Shown here: piece after piece, positions 9,167 through 19,390 of the stretch
How positions within the stretch are numbered: position 1 is the stretch's first letter
How the letters are laid out: every line of letters starts with the position of its first letter
NCBI GenBank assembly: GCA_024196135.1
Contig: JAMQCK010000446.1
Coordinates: 1-22,706 of the forward strand
Reading direction: 5' to 3'
DNA from: Pleurotus ostreatus/Saccharomyces cerevisiae fusant
Lineage: Eukaryota > Opisthokonta
Length of the DNA stretch: 22,706 bases
Made by a program: the position numbers and the translations under genes
The notes under the pieces: generated by a model
The model's input: only the letters and a program-made list of their open reading frames with translations
Told to the model about the DNA's origin: nothing
The model's database searches: none

Positions 9167-9541
9167 CAGCTGCGGACATCACTGATGGACCTGCCTCGTT
9201 GGGAGATATCGCCGTGGTGGGCGTTCTGCGAGCTCAGACAATCTCGGAAACATCCCAGAATGATAGAGCGCCGTCGAAAACCCCCGTCTACACACCCAGC
9301 TAGTCGACCCTTTCACCAAGTACCTCGCCATGAAACGTGCCGAAGGTCCCTGAATGCCCTAACATACGTTACCTCTAACGCCTCCCGCGATTTTGCCCCA
9401 TTTCCCACGAAACTTCGTAGATGGGGGTTTCTAGCCACACTCTACCGTTTTGTGAAGAGACTATATTTTTCCGAGCTCGCGCCGTGCCCACCTCGGCGAT
9501 TTTACCGGATGGGGCAGGTCCATCAGTGATGTCCGCAGCTG
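9167..9541. mobile_element. Palindromic MITE, family B, copy 2 (complete)
   Basis: Full-length: starts CAGCTGCGGACATCACTGATGG and ends with the reverse complement, CATCAGTGATGTCCGCAGCTG, with TA on each side (9165-9166 and 9542-9543). The two halves are inverted relatives of each other along most of the 375 bp, so a transcript would fold into a long hairpin. A 156-codon frame runs through both copies, but it follows the palindrome and is not a gene. Confidence 0.85.
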
Positions 9542-9543
9542 TA

Positions 9544-10283
9544 CCTGCGAGAAATCAATCACCTGCCTTGTTTGGCAGGTAATTCCCACTGCCTACAACG
9601 CAGCCCGTAACAGGGCGAAAGAAGATGCATTTTGACACAGAGAGTAGATGAGGTTTGCTCCACAATCTATTACAATCCATCAAGATCTTTCGGTAAAGTC
9701 TGTCGCTCGGTGCATAATGTACTCACTACCTTAGTAAAGTCTTTCGGTGATCTGATGTACTCGAAGGTGTCTAACAGGGCCCAGCGCGCCCGAGCTCGCC
9801 CAAGATCCCCACTCCAACGGCCCAATCTTATAATTTCTTTCGACTTTCTCAACTGCCGCTCGTATTTCTCGTAGAAAAAGCATCATGTCACATACGGACT
9901 AGACCGTACATAAATTACTGAGAGAACCTACTCTAGTACTGCCTTGTCTATAACAGACAAAATCTCGCCAATTTTGGCAAGATATTCTCGTAAGAGTTAC
10001 TGTATAAGAATCGGTCGAAGTCAGCCAGAAAGCAGGGTCGAGATCAACTCTCGGCAATTGCCGAAACCTGGAGGCTGACCTGTCCCTCGAAAAGCCTGCG
10101 GTACGCCACGGAGAGCGCCCTTCGACCGCCTTTTCCGCCTAGATGCTCATTCATGTTCCTCCAGATACCCTTGATGCGTCTGACCTGAATATAAGCCCGC
10201 GACAGGATGGGCCAAGGCTTGCGTTATGGGTGGTGGGAATTACCTGCCAAGAAAGGCGGGTACTGTAATTGATTTCTCGCAGG
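9544..10283. mobile_element. 740-bp inverted-repeat element (unclassified)
   Basis: The left arm (9544-9589: CCTGCGAGAAATCAAT, ACCTGCC, GGCAGGTAATTCCCAC) is repeated inverted at 10233-10283. The arm contains a smaller palindrome (ACCTGCC..GGCAGGT). The left end abuts the TA of the family B MITE; the right flank is CA, so a clean target duplication is not visible. A copy of the 7381 repeat lies inside (9653-9715). No gene recognised. Confidence 0.55.
9653..9715. repeat. Copy of the 7381-7532 repeat arm
   Basis: TTTGCTCC, ATCTATTACAATCCATCAAG, ATCTTTCGGTAAAGTC and CGCTCGGTGCATAAT match the reverse complement of about 7385-7450 in order, roughly 80% by eye. A partial further repeat of TAGTAAAGTCTTTCGGTGATC follows at 9733-9753. 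Confidence 0.65.
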
Positions 10284-10467
10284 CACTGAAAGGGGCTGGG
10301 AAACCGAATGTGGAACCAGGGCCATGTACTTGCCTTGGACCTTGTTACAGTGTGCAGCTGCTCAGTTGAGAGAAGGGATCGAAGACGAAGTGAACGGCGG
10401 CTAACTCCCGCCATTCGTCGCCGTGCAACTAGAACAGTTGGTCGAGGGCGTAGCTCCGGCAGTACTA

Positions 10468-10667
10468 GGGAGCTTGAGCTACACAACTTCCGTATAGTAG
10501 ATCCGTCCATGGTGCCTGCCCTGTCAGCTCCTTCGATATAGCTACTGCATACGCGGATACCACACGCGCGGGGCTACACACAAAGGTCATCTCCCAGGAC
10601 GGTGAACCGAGCGTGGGCTCCCCAGGAGCGATGAGAAAAATGGGATTTCCGTGTAGCTCAAGCTCCC
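10468..10667. mobile_element. 200-bp MITE, family C, copy 2
   Basis: GGGAGCTTGAGCTACAC at the left, GTGTAGCTCAAGCTCCC at the right, TA on both sides (10466-10467 and 10668-10669). It has the same length as copy 1 (6754-6953) and is inverted relative to it. Shared internal words include CTACTGCATACGCGGA and AAGGTCATCTCCCAGGACGG. Non-coding. Confidence 0.88.
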
Positions 10668-10669
10668 TA

Positions 10670-11818
10670 CTGTTTCGTTTCGACCGAAGGTTCACTGGAT
10701 GTGGCCTGTGATAGAGAAAAACTGCCTGAGTACAAGTTCATAGGCGAGAATAAGGTGTGACACTGTGAGAGTAGGTTCACAAGCTGAGGTTGGGACTGAC
10801 CGACATTCATCTTCAATTGCCTGTAAAACGTTTACTCGTTCGGTGATACATCATTGGCATAGGTGGCGGCGCTTTTGAAACAATTTTACGCACAATTCAA
10901 GCAAAATAATTGAGAGCAGTGCGGGTGAGCATCGCAGATGAATACGGCAGTGCCTGACAGAGACGCGGAGTGGCGAGACCGGAGAAATAGCAGGAGAATA
11001 CACACTAGCACCCGCAACGAGCGAATAATGGCGGCCTTGAGCACAATCTACTTCATTCTGAACCTATATGTCACAAAGTTTGTGGACCACCATGGCCAGT
11101 GACGTGAACCTACGGTACAGTACTACACCCGGGATGTTGGTTTACTTCACGTTAATCCAGCTCAGCTTCATTCTTCGATCAACAGAACTGACACCGTCTT
11201 TGAAGTCCAATATCCCGCATGTGTAGCACCGAGCCGTTGCACAGACGCAACTTTGGGGTAGTGTGACTACCAGAGAAAGTGGAAGGCCTCAAGACGGCGA
11301 TTGCCGCTCCAAAGCACTCGTGATCAGTGGGCCAACGCTGCGCGTGGCATACAGTATGATGAGTTAGGGAGGTGGACTGTTACGTGTGAGTAGTTGTAAA
11401 GGCTCGTCACTCTAAGCACGGTCAGCAACGGCCATCTTCAACGCAGAAGCTGAGCGCAAAGTAGGACAACGAAACCATTTGAATCTTACTGGCATTTTTA
11501 TGTAAGCAAGACTGTGAGAAATTATGTAAGGCCGACTGGGCAATTGAGGTAGAAAGGATGAGATTGATCATTATCATTCCTAACTTATCAACGTATGCCC
11601 TCTGACCGATTGATCCCGCGGTGATCCCGCCATCCCATGTCGCAGTCAAGAGCAGAAACCCAATCGTCGAGGTGATACTTCAAAGTGCGAACTTCTGATC
11701 GTTCAGCTTACATCGGGCTCGTTACTTCGAACAACCATTACCGAAGCTCAGCAATATTTGAGTTTCTCGAACGCCGGGAGATGACTGTACAGACTCGAAT
11801 GAAGCGGTCCATCGACTT
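10670..11818. other. No gene recognised, 3' flank of the helicase gene
   Basis: About 1.15 kb between MITE C2 and the stop codon of the large minus-strand gene. Only short frames without familiar motifs are seen. I searched by eye for inverted or direct repeats matching the 5' flank of that gene (18363 onward), which could mark element ends, and found none. Confidence 0.45.
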
Positions 11819-12600
11819 CTAACAGGTGTCGTACTGATTATACCTTCTGAAGGCCCACTCCAGCAGCTTGAGTCCATTGGAAGTTTCCCCGAACAGCCCC
11901 TCGGACGCTCCCTCATTCCTGGAGGAGGGGTAGACATGACCAAGCCAGCGACCGATGCTCGCCGCATCCTCCAGTGTGTACGGGGGAGTCGTCATGGTCA
12001 GCGTTCTGGATATTATCCCATCTGCCGTGAATTCTTCGAGGAGTTCCGTATCCTGACGAATCGCCAACAGCATCGGGATGACGAGACGACGGTTTGGATG
12101 ATGATGATTGATACCCCCTCTGTCCTCGCTGGATGTCTTCTTGACGAACCGCGGGTGAATCCTATCCTGTCCAAGAGAGGGGAAGTGGCACTCGTAGCAG
12201 CACTGCCCGCGTGTGTATCTGAGTGGTATGTCCGCAACAGCGAGTTCTGTTTCCCTCGCGCCATCGCACGCGTCAAAATCGTGACGCATGTCGTTCATGG
12301 TCTTCACAGGGCCACCCCGCCCCCGACGGATCCAGCAGTAACCACAGATCTCCCGGAGCATTTCCAGCATTCCGCGAGTGTCCTTCGCACGACTGCTGCG
12401 CTCTGCAAGTCTTTGCAGGAGGCGCTGCTGTCCCTCGTTGTAGGATGTACCGAACTCGGTGCGCAGCTTACGCTCGACGAGTCGCCAGTCTACGGGGGAC
12501 TCCTTCGGTACTAGCGGCCTCACGGGCGGTCGCTTGTTCGGAGCTACTCTCAGCAGAGCCTTTCCGTGCCGCAAGGAGAGGTCAATGCCCGCGCGCTGGG
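11819..12600 (-). other. Exon 9: Cys/His-rich C-terminal domain
   Basis: Encodes the last 260 residues. CGYCW (C1812, C1815), H1833 and C1838, then CCYEC (C1860, C1861, C1864) and H1875, suggest one or two metal sites, possibly DNA- or RNA-contacting. It is joined to the helicase exon by a 62-bp intron (12662-12601, GTGCGT..CAG) that keeps phase and places this frame directly after the RecQ zinc cluster. The frame ends RRYNQYDTC and stop at 11819. A plus-strand frame of 192 codons across it is an antisense shadow. Confidence 0.75.
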
Positions 12601-15600
12601 CTGTCGATCGCAAGGATGAGCTTCAATTTTAATAAAAAAGGATAACAGGCTATTTGACGCACCTTGCTCGCACAAGTCGCACAGCCGCGCGCTCACAATC
12701 TGCACGCATGAGAGCCCTTTGCCGTCGATGAGAACCAGGAGAGCGTGCCGGCGACATCGCTCCGGATCCGACAGTGACAGCTTGGGAAGGCCGTGCGTAT
12801 AGTGATCCATGCCTCGCACATCGCCATAGGCTATCTGGTCCGCGGTGAGGGATGAGGCAAGCGGGCGGGGCTTTCTGTAGGGCCACATCGTGCAGATGCA
12901 GGCTCGACCGTCACGACCGCCTCGGCCGGCTTCTTGGCAATATTCTGCCGCGAACGCCTTCGGTCCCAGATGAAGAACTCCTGTGACCGCCCGGCAGTTG
13001 TTTCCAGCGGATAGGGCGGTGGTCGTGATCAAACCTCGAACGCCGTTCGCTCCCTCCACAAAGTTTGACCAAATCTGGTCTTTCGTCTTCGCGGAGAGTC
13101 CCCATCTGCTGTCCTCATCCGCATCTTCCTGCCTCTCTCCAGAGAAGAAAAACGGGAAGCCCGTCAGCGCAGAAACGTCATGCCCTTCGGGAATGCTCTG
13201 CACGAAGATCATGAGTCGCTCCTCGTCACTTACAGAGCTTTCCTCCCAATTCTTCACAAACTGCGTCAGCCGCAACCCGTCCTCGGGCAGACCTCGCCAC
13301 GGGCCTTCGACCCTGTACTGCAGCTCCGGACGATCGGACAAATCGCGGATAATCCGTACATTCTGCAATCCGAAGCGCGCGACGAGCAAGGGCACCATTG
13401 ACGGAGGAATGGTGGCCGACATCAGCACCCAAGGACATGGCGCCAATCGCGAGGCCATCAGGTCGTCAAACACAGGTCGAAAGTTCTGATGCGTCAGTGC
13501 GAAGTGCGCCTCGTCGAGGATCACCCTCTGCACGAATGCGCCGGTCGCTCGGATGCAGTTCAGAGCCCGCGGCCAGTGACGATCTACCGCTTTGTCGACT
13601 GATACGAGCAGCACGCGAGGCAATCCCCTGGGTGTCTCCCTCCAGCTGGACGCCAGGAGCGGGTCTTCCGATCCTTGGAAGACGCAGTGTTCGACCCCCC
13701 AAACCGTCAGCTCCGCATCCCACTGCGCCAACAGAGAGTTAAGTGGCACAACAACAACGGTGATTCCAAGCTCGACAGTGGACGGAAGGATCGCCATCAA
13801 CGTTTTTCCAGTCGACGTCGGCAGGGCTACGATGAGATCCTCGTCACCTTCGAGCATCGCCTCTACGGCCAAGCGCTGACCGTCTGATGCCCAGCGTGGC
13901 CGAGAATCGCGGAGAAGGGTGCCGACCTGGTGTATGAGATCGCGGCGGGGTATAGATGCACGAGTCTTGTAGGGAGGCGGTAAACAGTCCATCAAGCCCT
14001 CGTTAAACACTAGTCATCGTCAGCCGAGAGTCAGCAGGTCGGTTACTGGGATTGCTTACAGTACAGGGAGTCGAGAGTCTGCGCCTCGATCGCGCTTGTG
14101 GGGCTGGAGCTCACGGCCGGCGGCACAGCAACGCATCGCTCGGCGTTGGTTGTCATGGAGTGCGATAGCACACTCGACACTCCTTCAGTATCATCTCCTC
14201 CATCATCATCTCGGCTTGGTGGGCGAGGAATTGCTGGTGAACGAGCACCCGTGCAGCTCTCCCTGCCTGCAATATCGACCGCATCTATCCTGCTGATGTC
14301 CCGAGGGCGACGCAACACGGGGCGCGCGCACAAGGCCTTTGAAGTGCTCGGGTCCTGGACGGGAGGCTTGCTCATGTCAGCGCGGACGTTGGCTGGATAG
14401 ATCCGCGGTACGGATAGTGTTGTTGCGAGCCTCCGCGCCGGGGGTGAAGTTTCGCAAGCTCGTCTCTTGATCCGTTCCCCTTCTCTATCTGGCATGCCCA
14501 ACTCGCCGTCAAGCTGATCAATTGCGGAGGTTCCCATTCGATCCTCTCTGACTTGGTACTCGTCGTCTGTGTCCTCTCCATTGTCCAGTGTCGCGGTGGA
14601 GACCGATTGCTGGGCACCCGAGACACTTGCGGTCCTATGGCGCCACTTCTCACTGCCATCGAAGAAGACATCGTCATCGGCCGCAACCTGATTTTGAGTC
14701 GAACGGGAGCGACCTAGGCTGAGAATTAGTCATGCGGAATGGACTGTGATGCGTAGTGAGACTGACCGGATACGCAGCTCGCCCATCCGTTACATTGAGG
14801 CGCCGGCCCCGTTGGCTCCGCCGTCACCGACGGTCGCCGAAAGCCTTCGGAGACCTCGAGCAGATCGCTTCTCTCGTCGAAAGTGGTATCGCCTGATGGC
14901 GTGGAGCGCGAAGTGCTGGCCACGAACTGCCACGCGGCCGCGGACTCACTTGACGCAGATCCCATCCGCCCACCGACGGCCGAGCCTTGGACTAGGTCCG
15001 CTCGTGACTTTACTACATCCAATCTCTCGTCCGCTACATCCCTCCACTCTGATGTGTTGCAGCCTTCATGAACGTCTTTTGCCTGTGTGTTAGCGACCTC
15101 AACGCTGATCATGTGACGGCCAACTTACGGGACCGTGCGGCCACAGTCGTCCCCTCGTCAGGCCCTTGCATCATGATGTCTGTGTCTGATGGTTCTGGGA
15201 CGCTTTCCAGGTCAGCGGCAGCGGTGCCTATGCGGCATTATGAGATAAGGTGAGCAAGTCCAATTGTAGACGCACCTTTTTGACTTGAGATCCCACGGCT
15301 TAGAGGGATAACCGCTTGGAGATGCTTTCATGTCAGCTTCCGTTCTTGACAAGAGTAAGAGGGAGAGGAGGGGAGGGGAGGGACGAAGCTAACGCTTGCC
15401 ATACCTTCTGACTCGCGGTCACCAGCATTATGACGGCCCGCAGACGAAATCCTACTCTCTAATGCATCCAATCTACGCGATACAGCTCCAATGGCCGTCA
15501 AGATATCCTGAAGGGCACTGCGATCGGATGTTTGCTGAAGGGGCTTGACGCCGAGGGCAGGTCGAATAACACCACAATCCAGCAACTGTTGGAAGTGTGC

Positions 15601-18362
15601 TGTGGTCAGGAGGCGGGGACTTCGATCGCTCACGTATCCGGGCGTCAGGTGCATGAACGTCGCCCACTCGTGAGACAAGTTCATGAGTATCCTCATGAAG
15701 AACTCTGAAAGGCCGTGAGTGGCTTCTGCGGAGACAGCATAGTGTCTTCCCTCGGTCCCGGGTGTATGGCCCGCCTGTAGAGCTACCGCAGGAGAGATGA
15801 GAGCAGAGAGTGGATGATCTGCGCCAGGCATGTTGGCCTGTGGGCGATATAAAGTGTTGACAGCGACATATATTTGCCGATAATGCGAAAGCTTCATGCT
15901 CCAGCCGAGTCTTGGTAGGCTGACCCGGCCCATGACGTTGGAGAAGTCTGCGGAGTCGAAAATGCCTTTTGAGCCAACGAAGAGCATGTTGCTGTACAAC
16001 CACGTGAGATCCGCAGCACTCTCCGGTCTGGCCGTGGAGGCGATCAACCGCGCTGGAGGTCGGAAGCACCCGTGTACCGACACGAGAAGGAACGTAGTTA
16101 CGGCGTCGAGAGCGATGGGTATCACCTTGTCGTGATGATGTTGATGGGTCGTTTTGCTGTAGCTTCGGATGATAGCAAGGACGTCCCCTACAATGTACAG
16201 TCCGCGCTGCCTCGTTCTTATGTTCTTGACTGTAAGGTGAACGAGCTCGGTGCCTCTTGCAGGCCCCCCAGAGCCCATCTGTACCATGACCATTAGAAGA
16301 GACTCCAGCTCCGAGAGCTTGTTCAGAAACCAGGCGGCGCGCCCGCCGTCAATTACACCCTCGACTATGATTCCAATTTTTGCAAGCCACGGGCCCAGAA
16401 AATTCGCCAGCATGTCCGCCATATATGGGCTGTGCGCATGAGAGAACGCGGAGTAGCCAACCTCGGTGTTTGTCAGGTCATCCCTCATGGCTGACAGGCG
16501 GAACTGGATATCCACTCCAGCCCTCAGTTCGTCGAAAATTGCCAGAGCTTCGCGCTGCACGTCGGCCAGTATCTCTCTCAGCAGAGGAACCGTTACAGGT
16601 CGACCCTTGAAGTACAGTGTCTCGCAGGTGTAGTCCCAAACTGTCGTCGGTAGTCCGCCAGTCAGAATGGCGTCTGCAGTACAAAAGTGCTGTAGGGACA
16701 TGAGATGTGCGAATGTGCTCGCGTTGTGCTCTCGAACGAAGCGAAGAATGGGGACGAGAAGCCTGTCAACCCTGTCTTGTGGGTTGATGATGTGTTCGTG
16801 CTGCTGCAGAAGCGAGACAAATTTGCGGGCAGTGCATAGTCGTATGAAACGCATGAGATGAGTGAGGATGCCGGTCACGTCATTCGACGTGAGGAAGGCG
16901 CCATCGGACCGCGAGTCCAATGCAAGGAGGGCCAGACACCTGTACGTGGGGTCCGGTTCCCGTTCCTTGTGCCAAAGAGCCACTAGGAACTCGTGCAGTG
17001 TCGTCATCTGACAGTCAGCTCGCAAGTTATTGAGGGCAACCCTCAGTTCTGGCTCCTTCTCGCCATCAAACAGCGGAAACAAAGCCTCGCGCTCCAGCCG
17101 CATGAAAGCTGCTACGAGTCTCACCAGAGTTCTCGTGTAGCGCTCCAGCGTCTCGCCTTCCTGGTGCCTCTCGATAGGAGTGTGGTTCATTCCCCTGCGA
17201 CTTTTCAGCGTCTAAAGCAGGGATCGTCCATCAGGAGACTCACGAGCCCTCGGGGTCTGGCGAGTTCAAAAGTCTCAGTGCTAGATGGCCAACCTCCTGT
17301 CCATGAATGGAGCTGATCTGACTTGTGCACTAGATATTAAATCAGCACGAAATGAGAGCAACGAACAGAAGAGAAGGCGAAACGACTAGTGGCTTCTCTG
17401 CTCACCGTTTCCGCGTAAGTTGTGCAGGTTGTCTGTAGCGTCGCGAACTCGCCATTCCGGGGCATCGCACCCAGATCCAGATACTTCTTGTAATCGCCAT
17501 CCGGGGGATCAATGACGAGGTGGAATCTGGTCCGGTTCAGAAAAGGCGTGTTGAAGCGCTCGTCCTCCGGAGCGCCCCGTGATTCCCTTCGGCTTGTCAA
17601 ACCAAGTACTTCTCGCACAAAGCGGTCGCACGCTCCTGCATTCTCCGTTCCGCCTTCTTCCGGCTCGGACCTGGAGGAAGAGGGAGAAGGACGCGACGGT
17701 GACTCGGCGCGTCGCTCCGTCGGAACAGGAAGGTGCTTATCAACTAGCACCTTGAAGGCTGGGCTCCTGAAGCGGACCTTCTGCGCAGTGACACGATAGA
17801 AGTCTTGGATGCAGCCAGCTTCCTCCGCGTTGGATTGCTCTGGCCTGCCACCTTTGTAGTGAAGAGCACGTAGGTATTTGTCGCTCTTGGCCACAAGGCA
17901 GCATCCTCGGCAAGCCAACCAATTTTCTAACGGACAAAGGCCCTGGATGGCAGGCACAGGCTCCAAAGTGGGCTCAACATCCGGAATGTCGTCTGACAGG
18001 GTTGTGAAGACGGCGATGGACTCGTCAACGAGATCCACGCGAGGAGACCTGGTCAGCCTCTCGCCGGTGCGGTGATTACGTCTGAGGTGCTCTCTTAAAG
18101 CTGATGGTGCAACTGCGTACCCACACTTCATGCAGATCAGCATGCCAAGTTTCCGGTTCCACGCTACGCCAACAGCCCGCAAAGTTGCTGTGGTCACCAA
18201 GTCCGTGCAGTGAGAGTCCCAGGGAGTTGCCTATGGTTTGTAATCAGGCCCAACAGTCTATCGCAGTCGCTTCGGGCTCACCAGATGTAGGTCACTTGCC
18301 TTTCCTTCGCGAGAGCATTCTGGCGTAGGAGCCTGTTCATGCAGTTCGAGGTCACTGTTCAT
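11819..18362 (-). CDS. Zinc finger / tyrosine recombinase-like / RecQ helicase fusion protein
   Basis: Nine exons: 18362-18282, 18230-17406, 17317-17244, 17194-15405, 15227-15129, 15075-14767, 14713-14060, 14009-12663, 12600-11819. They join in phase into 5961 nt (1986 residues plus stop). The ATG at 18362 is preferred: the next exon has an in-frame stop upstream and no early ATG, and the first intron (51 bp, GTGAGC, CTGAT branch) joins in phase. Domains: C2H2 finger C60-C63-H75-H80 and a poorer one C134-C137-H151; tyrosine recombinase-like about 520-830; low-complexity linker about 920-1275; RecQ-type helicase about 1305-1725; Cys-rich C-terminus. Expected roles are ATP-driven DNA unwinding plus possible strand cleavage and joining in the nucleus. 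Similar giant RecQ proteins are, to my knowledge, common in mushroom-forming fungi and often repeat-associated. Intron 4 (177 bp) and the AAAG acceptor at 15076 are the weakest junctions. Confidence 0.88.
12663..14009 (-). other. Exon 8: RecQ-type SF2 helicase domain
   Basis: Motifs in order: WASDGQRLAVEAML (motif 0-like), LPTSTGKT at 1340-1347 (Walker A), VVVVPLNSLLAQW (Ia), DEAH at 1442-1445 (Walker B), MSAT at 1473-1476 (III), LITTTALSAGNN (V) and QEAGRGGRDGR at 1635-1645 (VI, RecQ signature). A zinc-binding cluster follows (C1695, C1711, C1720, C1723), spaced C-x15-C-x8-C-x2-C versus the classical RecQ C-x16-C-x2-C-x2-C. All catalytic residues look intact, so the helicase is predicted to be active. 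Confidence 0.92.
15691..16503 (-). other. Tyrosine recombinase-like catalytic region
   Basis: Within exon 4. The expected active-site positions appear in order: R640 in ARGTEL (box I arginine and acidic partner), K674 in RSYSKTT, H764-Y-R766 in LSHYRQIYVA (box II), H803 in QAGHTPGTEG and Y812 in RHYAVS as the candidate nucleophile. Spacing from H803 to Y812 (9 residues) is what the family shows. Box II is HYR, not the usual HxxR. The region before it (about 330-600) is helical and could be the core-binding domain. Assignment is by motif order, not by a profile search. Confidence 0.65.
17406..18230 (-). other. Exon 2: N-terminal C2H2-type zinc finger region
   Basis: Encodes CMKCGYAV..LREHLRRNH, a C-x2-C-x11-H-x4-H finger, followed about 60 residues later by ACRGCCLVAKSDKYLRALH, a finger lacking a clear final ligand. 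The pair, with acidic sequence between them, resembles the DUF3505/OrsD-like region found in large fungal proteins. The rest (about residues 190-260) is Ser/Pro/Glu-rich and then a globular segment with FHLVIDPPDGDYKKYLDLG. Probably a DNA- or protein-binding module that targets the enzyme. Confidence 0.7.
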
Positions 18363-18369
18363 CGTAGCA

Positions 18370-18400
18370 CTCGCCAGAGGGCTTCCGTCCTGATGGCGAG
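18370..18400 (-). promoter_or_regulatory. Small hairpin just upstream of the helicase start codon
   Basis: CTCGCCA (18370-18376) pairs with TGGCGAG (18394-18400), with a further AGG/CCT pairing inside, 8 nt from the ATG at 18362. If transcribed it would lie in the 5' leader and could slow translation start. Short stems like this also arise by chance in GC-rich DNA. No TATA box was seen in the next 200 bp. Confidence 0.3.
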
Positions 18401-18989
18401 GTAGAGCGAGGTGCACGCTGATCGACTCATGCAATTCCTGTTCAGCAATCGCATCCTGTCACCACTATCAGCTTCCAAGCATCTCTGACACTGCGGTCAT
18501 CACAAACCGTGCTCAATGACGGCGCCAGCGGGATGGGCCCCGATTCTATGAGCTGGAAGCCTTCATCCGTCTGGCAGAGCTGCTGTGCAACCTGGGGCAA
18601 TGGCAACGCCTGAGAGGTAAGGTGCTGCGCTCGCTCAGGGCTGACATCCTGGGATCGTTCCTCTGAAGGGGGAAAGGAGTACCAAGAGGAATGCAGTGCA
18701 CTGGAAGCGCGGCCCGGTGAATGCGATTGGGACCTCTGGGTTGGAGACGCTGTCTGAGAGTCGACCTCGGATCCTACAGATGGATATGCGCTGCCGTACG
18801 GCTTCCGAATATGTTGACGTCAGCGTTGTTGGCTCTACCCGCGGGCTAGTCATACATGGGATACTCACCATCTCCAGTTGGAGGGGCTGGCAGTCTGCCC
18901 CCTGCGCTTGCGCATACCTTGAATGGTCGCCCGGCCCATGCTGCAGGTGATTAGGTTTCCTTCTTGCGTCGCGATCGCGCTTCCTCTTC
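18401..18989. other. 5' flank of the helicase gene, no other gene recognised
   Basis: About 590 bp containing presumably the promoter of the minus-strand helicase gene. Plus-strand frames such as 18696-18950 show no motif. A stretch near 18546-18600 could encode an amphipathic helix (ELEAFIRLAELLCNLGQW) in one plus-strand frame, but it soon hits a stop and has no start or splice support. Confidence 0.4.
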
Positions 18990-19390
18990 CTTGAGGATGG
19001 CTGTATAGACGCCAGTCACAATCAGAAGTCCACTTTACACCGTGCACCCCCGAAAGGGATACATCCACACGCTCGCCACCCTAGAGTAGGATGGTCCCGG
19101 AAATTTACCGTTGTACATTGTAGCCTCATTGGGGTCGCTACAGTGAAAGCAGACACATACCGTGTTACAAGGACCATGCGCGGAGCTCACCTAAGAGCGT
19201 GCAAGGTGAATGTAACCCGGTATATGCCCAGTTTCGCCGTTGCCCTGATGACACCGGGTTCTCTGACGACAACCAGGGCGCATCCTACATTGGAGTGGCG
19301 AGCGGATGGATGTGACCCTCTTTGGGGTACACTGTGCTGGAAAGGAGAGCAAACTTACAGTCACGGCTCTCAGATCCAGGAAGGGTCCCT
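18990..19390. repeat. Imperfect palindrome, about 400 bp
   Basis: The left arm (best at 19029-19093: ACACCGTGCACCCCCGAAAGGGATACATCCACACGCTCGCC in blocks, then GTAGGATG) recurs inverted at 19282-19345. A weaker inner match (ACATACCGTGTTACA versus TGTAACCCGGTATATG) and outer matches place the centre near 19185. The structure resembles a diverged palindromic MITE, but sharp ends and a target duplication are not visible. Sequence families A-E do not match it. Confidence 0.6.

Noticed and set aside
9059..9529. 156-codon plus-strand frame
   Set aside because: It runs through the two tandem palindromic MITEs, and parts of the translation repeat because the DNA repeats.
11936..13879. Plus-strand frames of 95-192 codons across the helicase region
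   Set aside because: They are antisense to exons 8 and 9, which encode clear helicase motifs, and have no motifs of their own.
15328..17190. A separate 620-residue gene ending at 15328
   Set aside because: Its ATG lies four bases inside an exon whose acceptor joins in phase to the upstream exon. Its last 25 residues are intronic in character; splicing at 15404/15228 continues the frame.
17337..18200. A stand-alone 287-residue zinc-finger protein opening at 18200
   Set aside because: The codon at 18200 is TTG, not ATG, and the frame reads through a good GT donor at 17405. The ATG at 18362 with a 51-bp intron, plus continuation into downstream exons, keeps phase to the end of the helicase.
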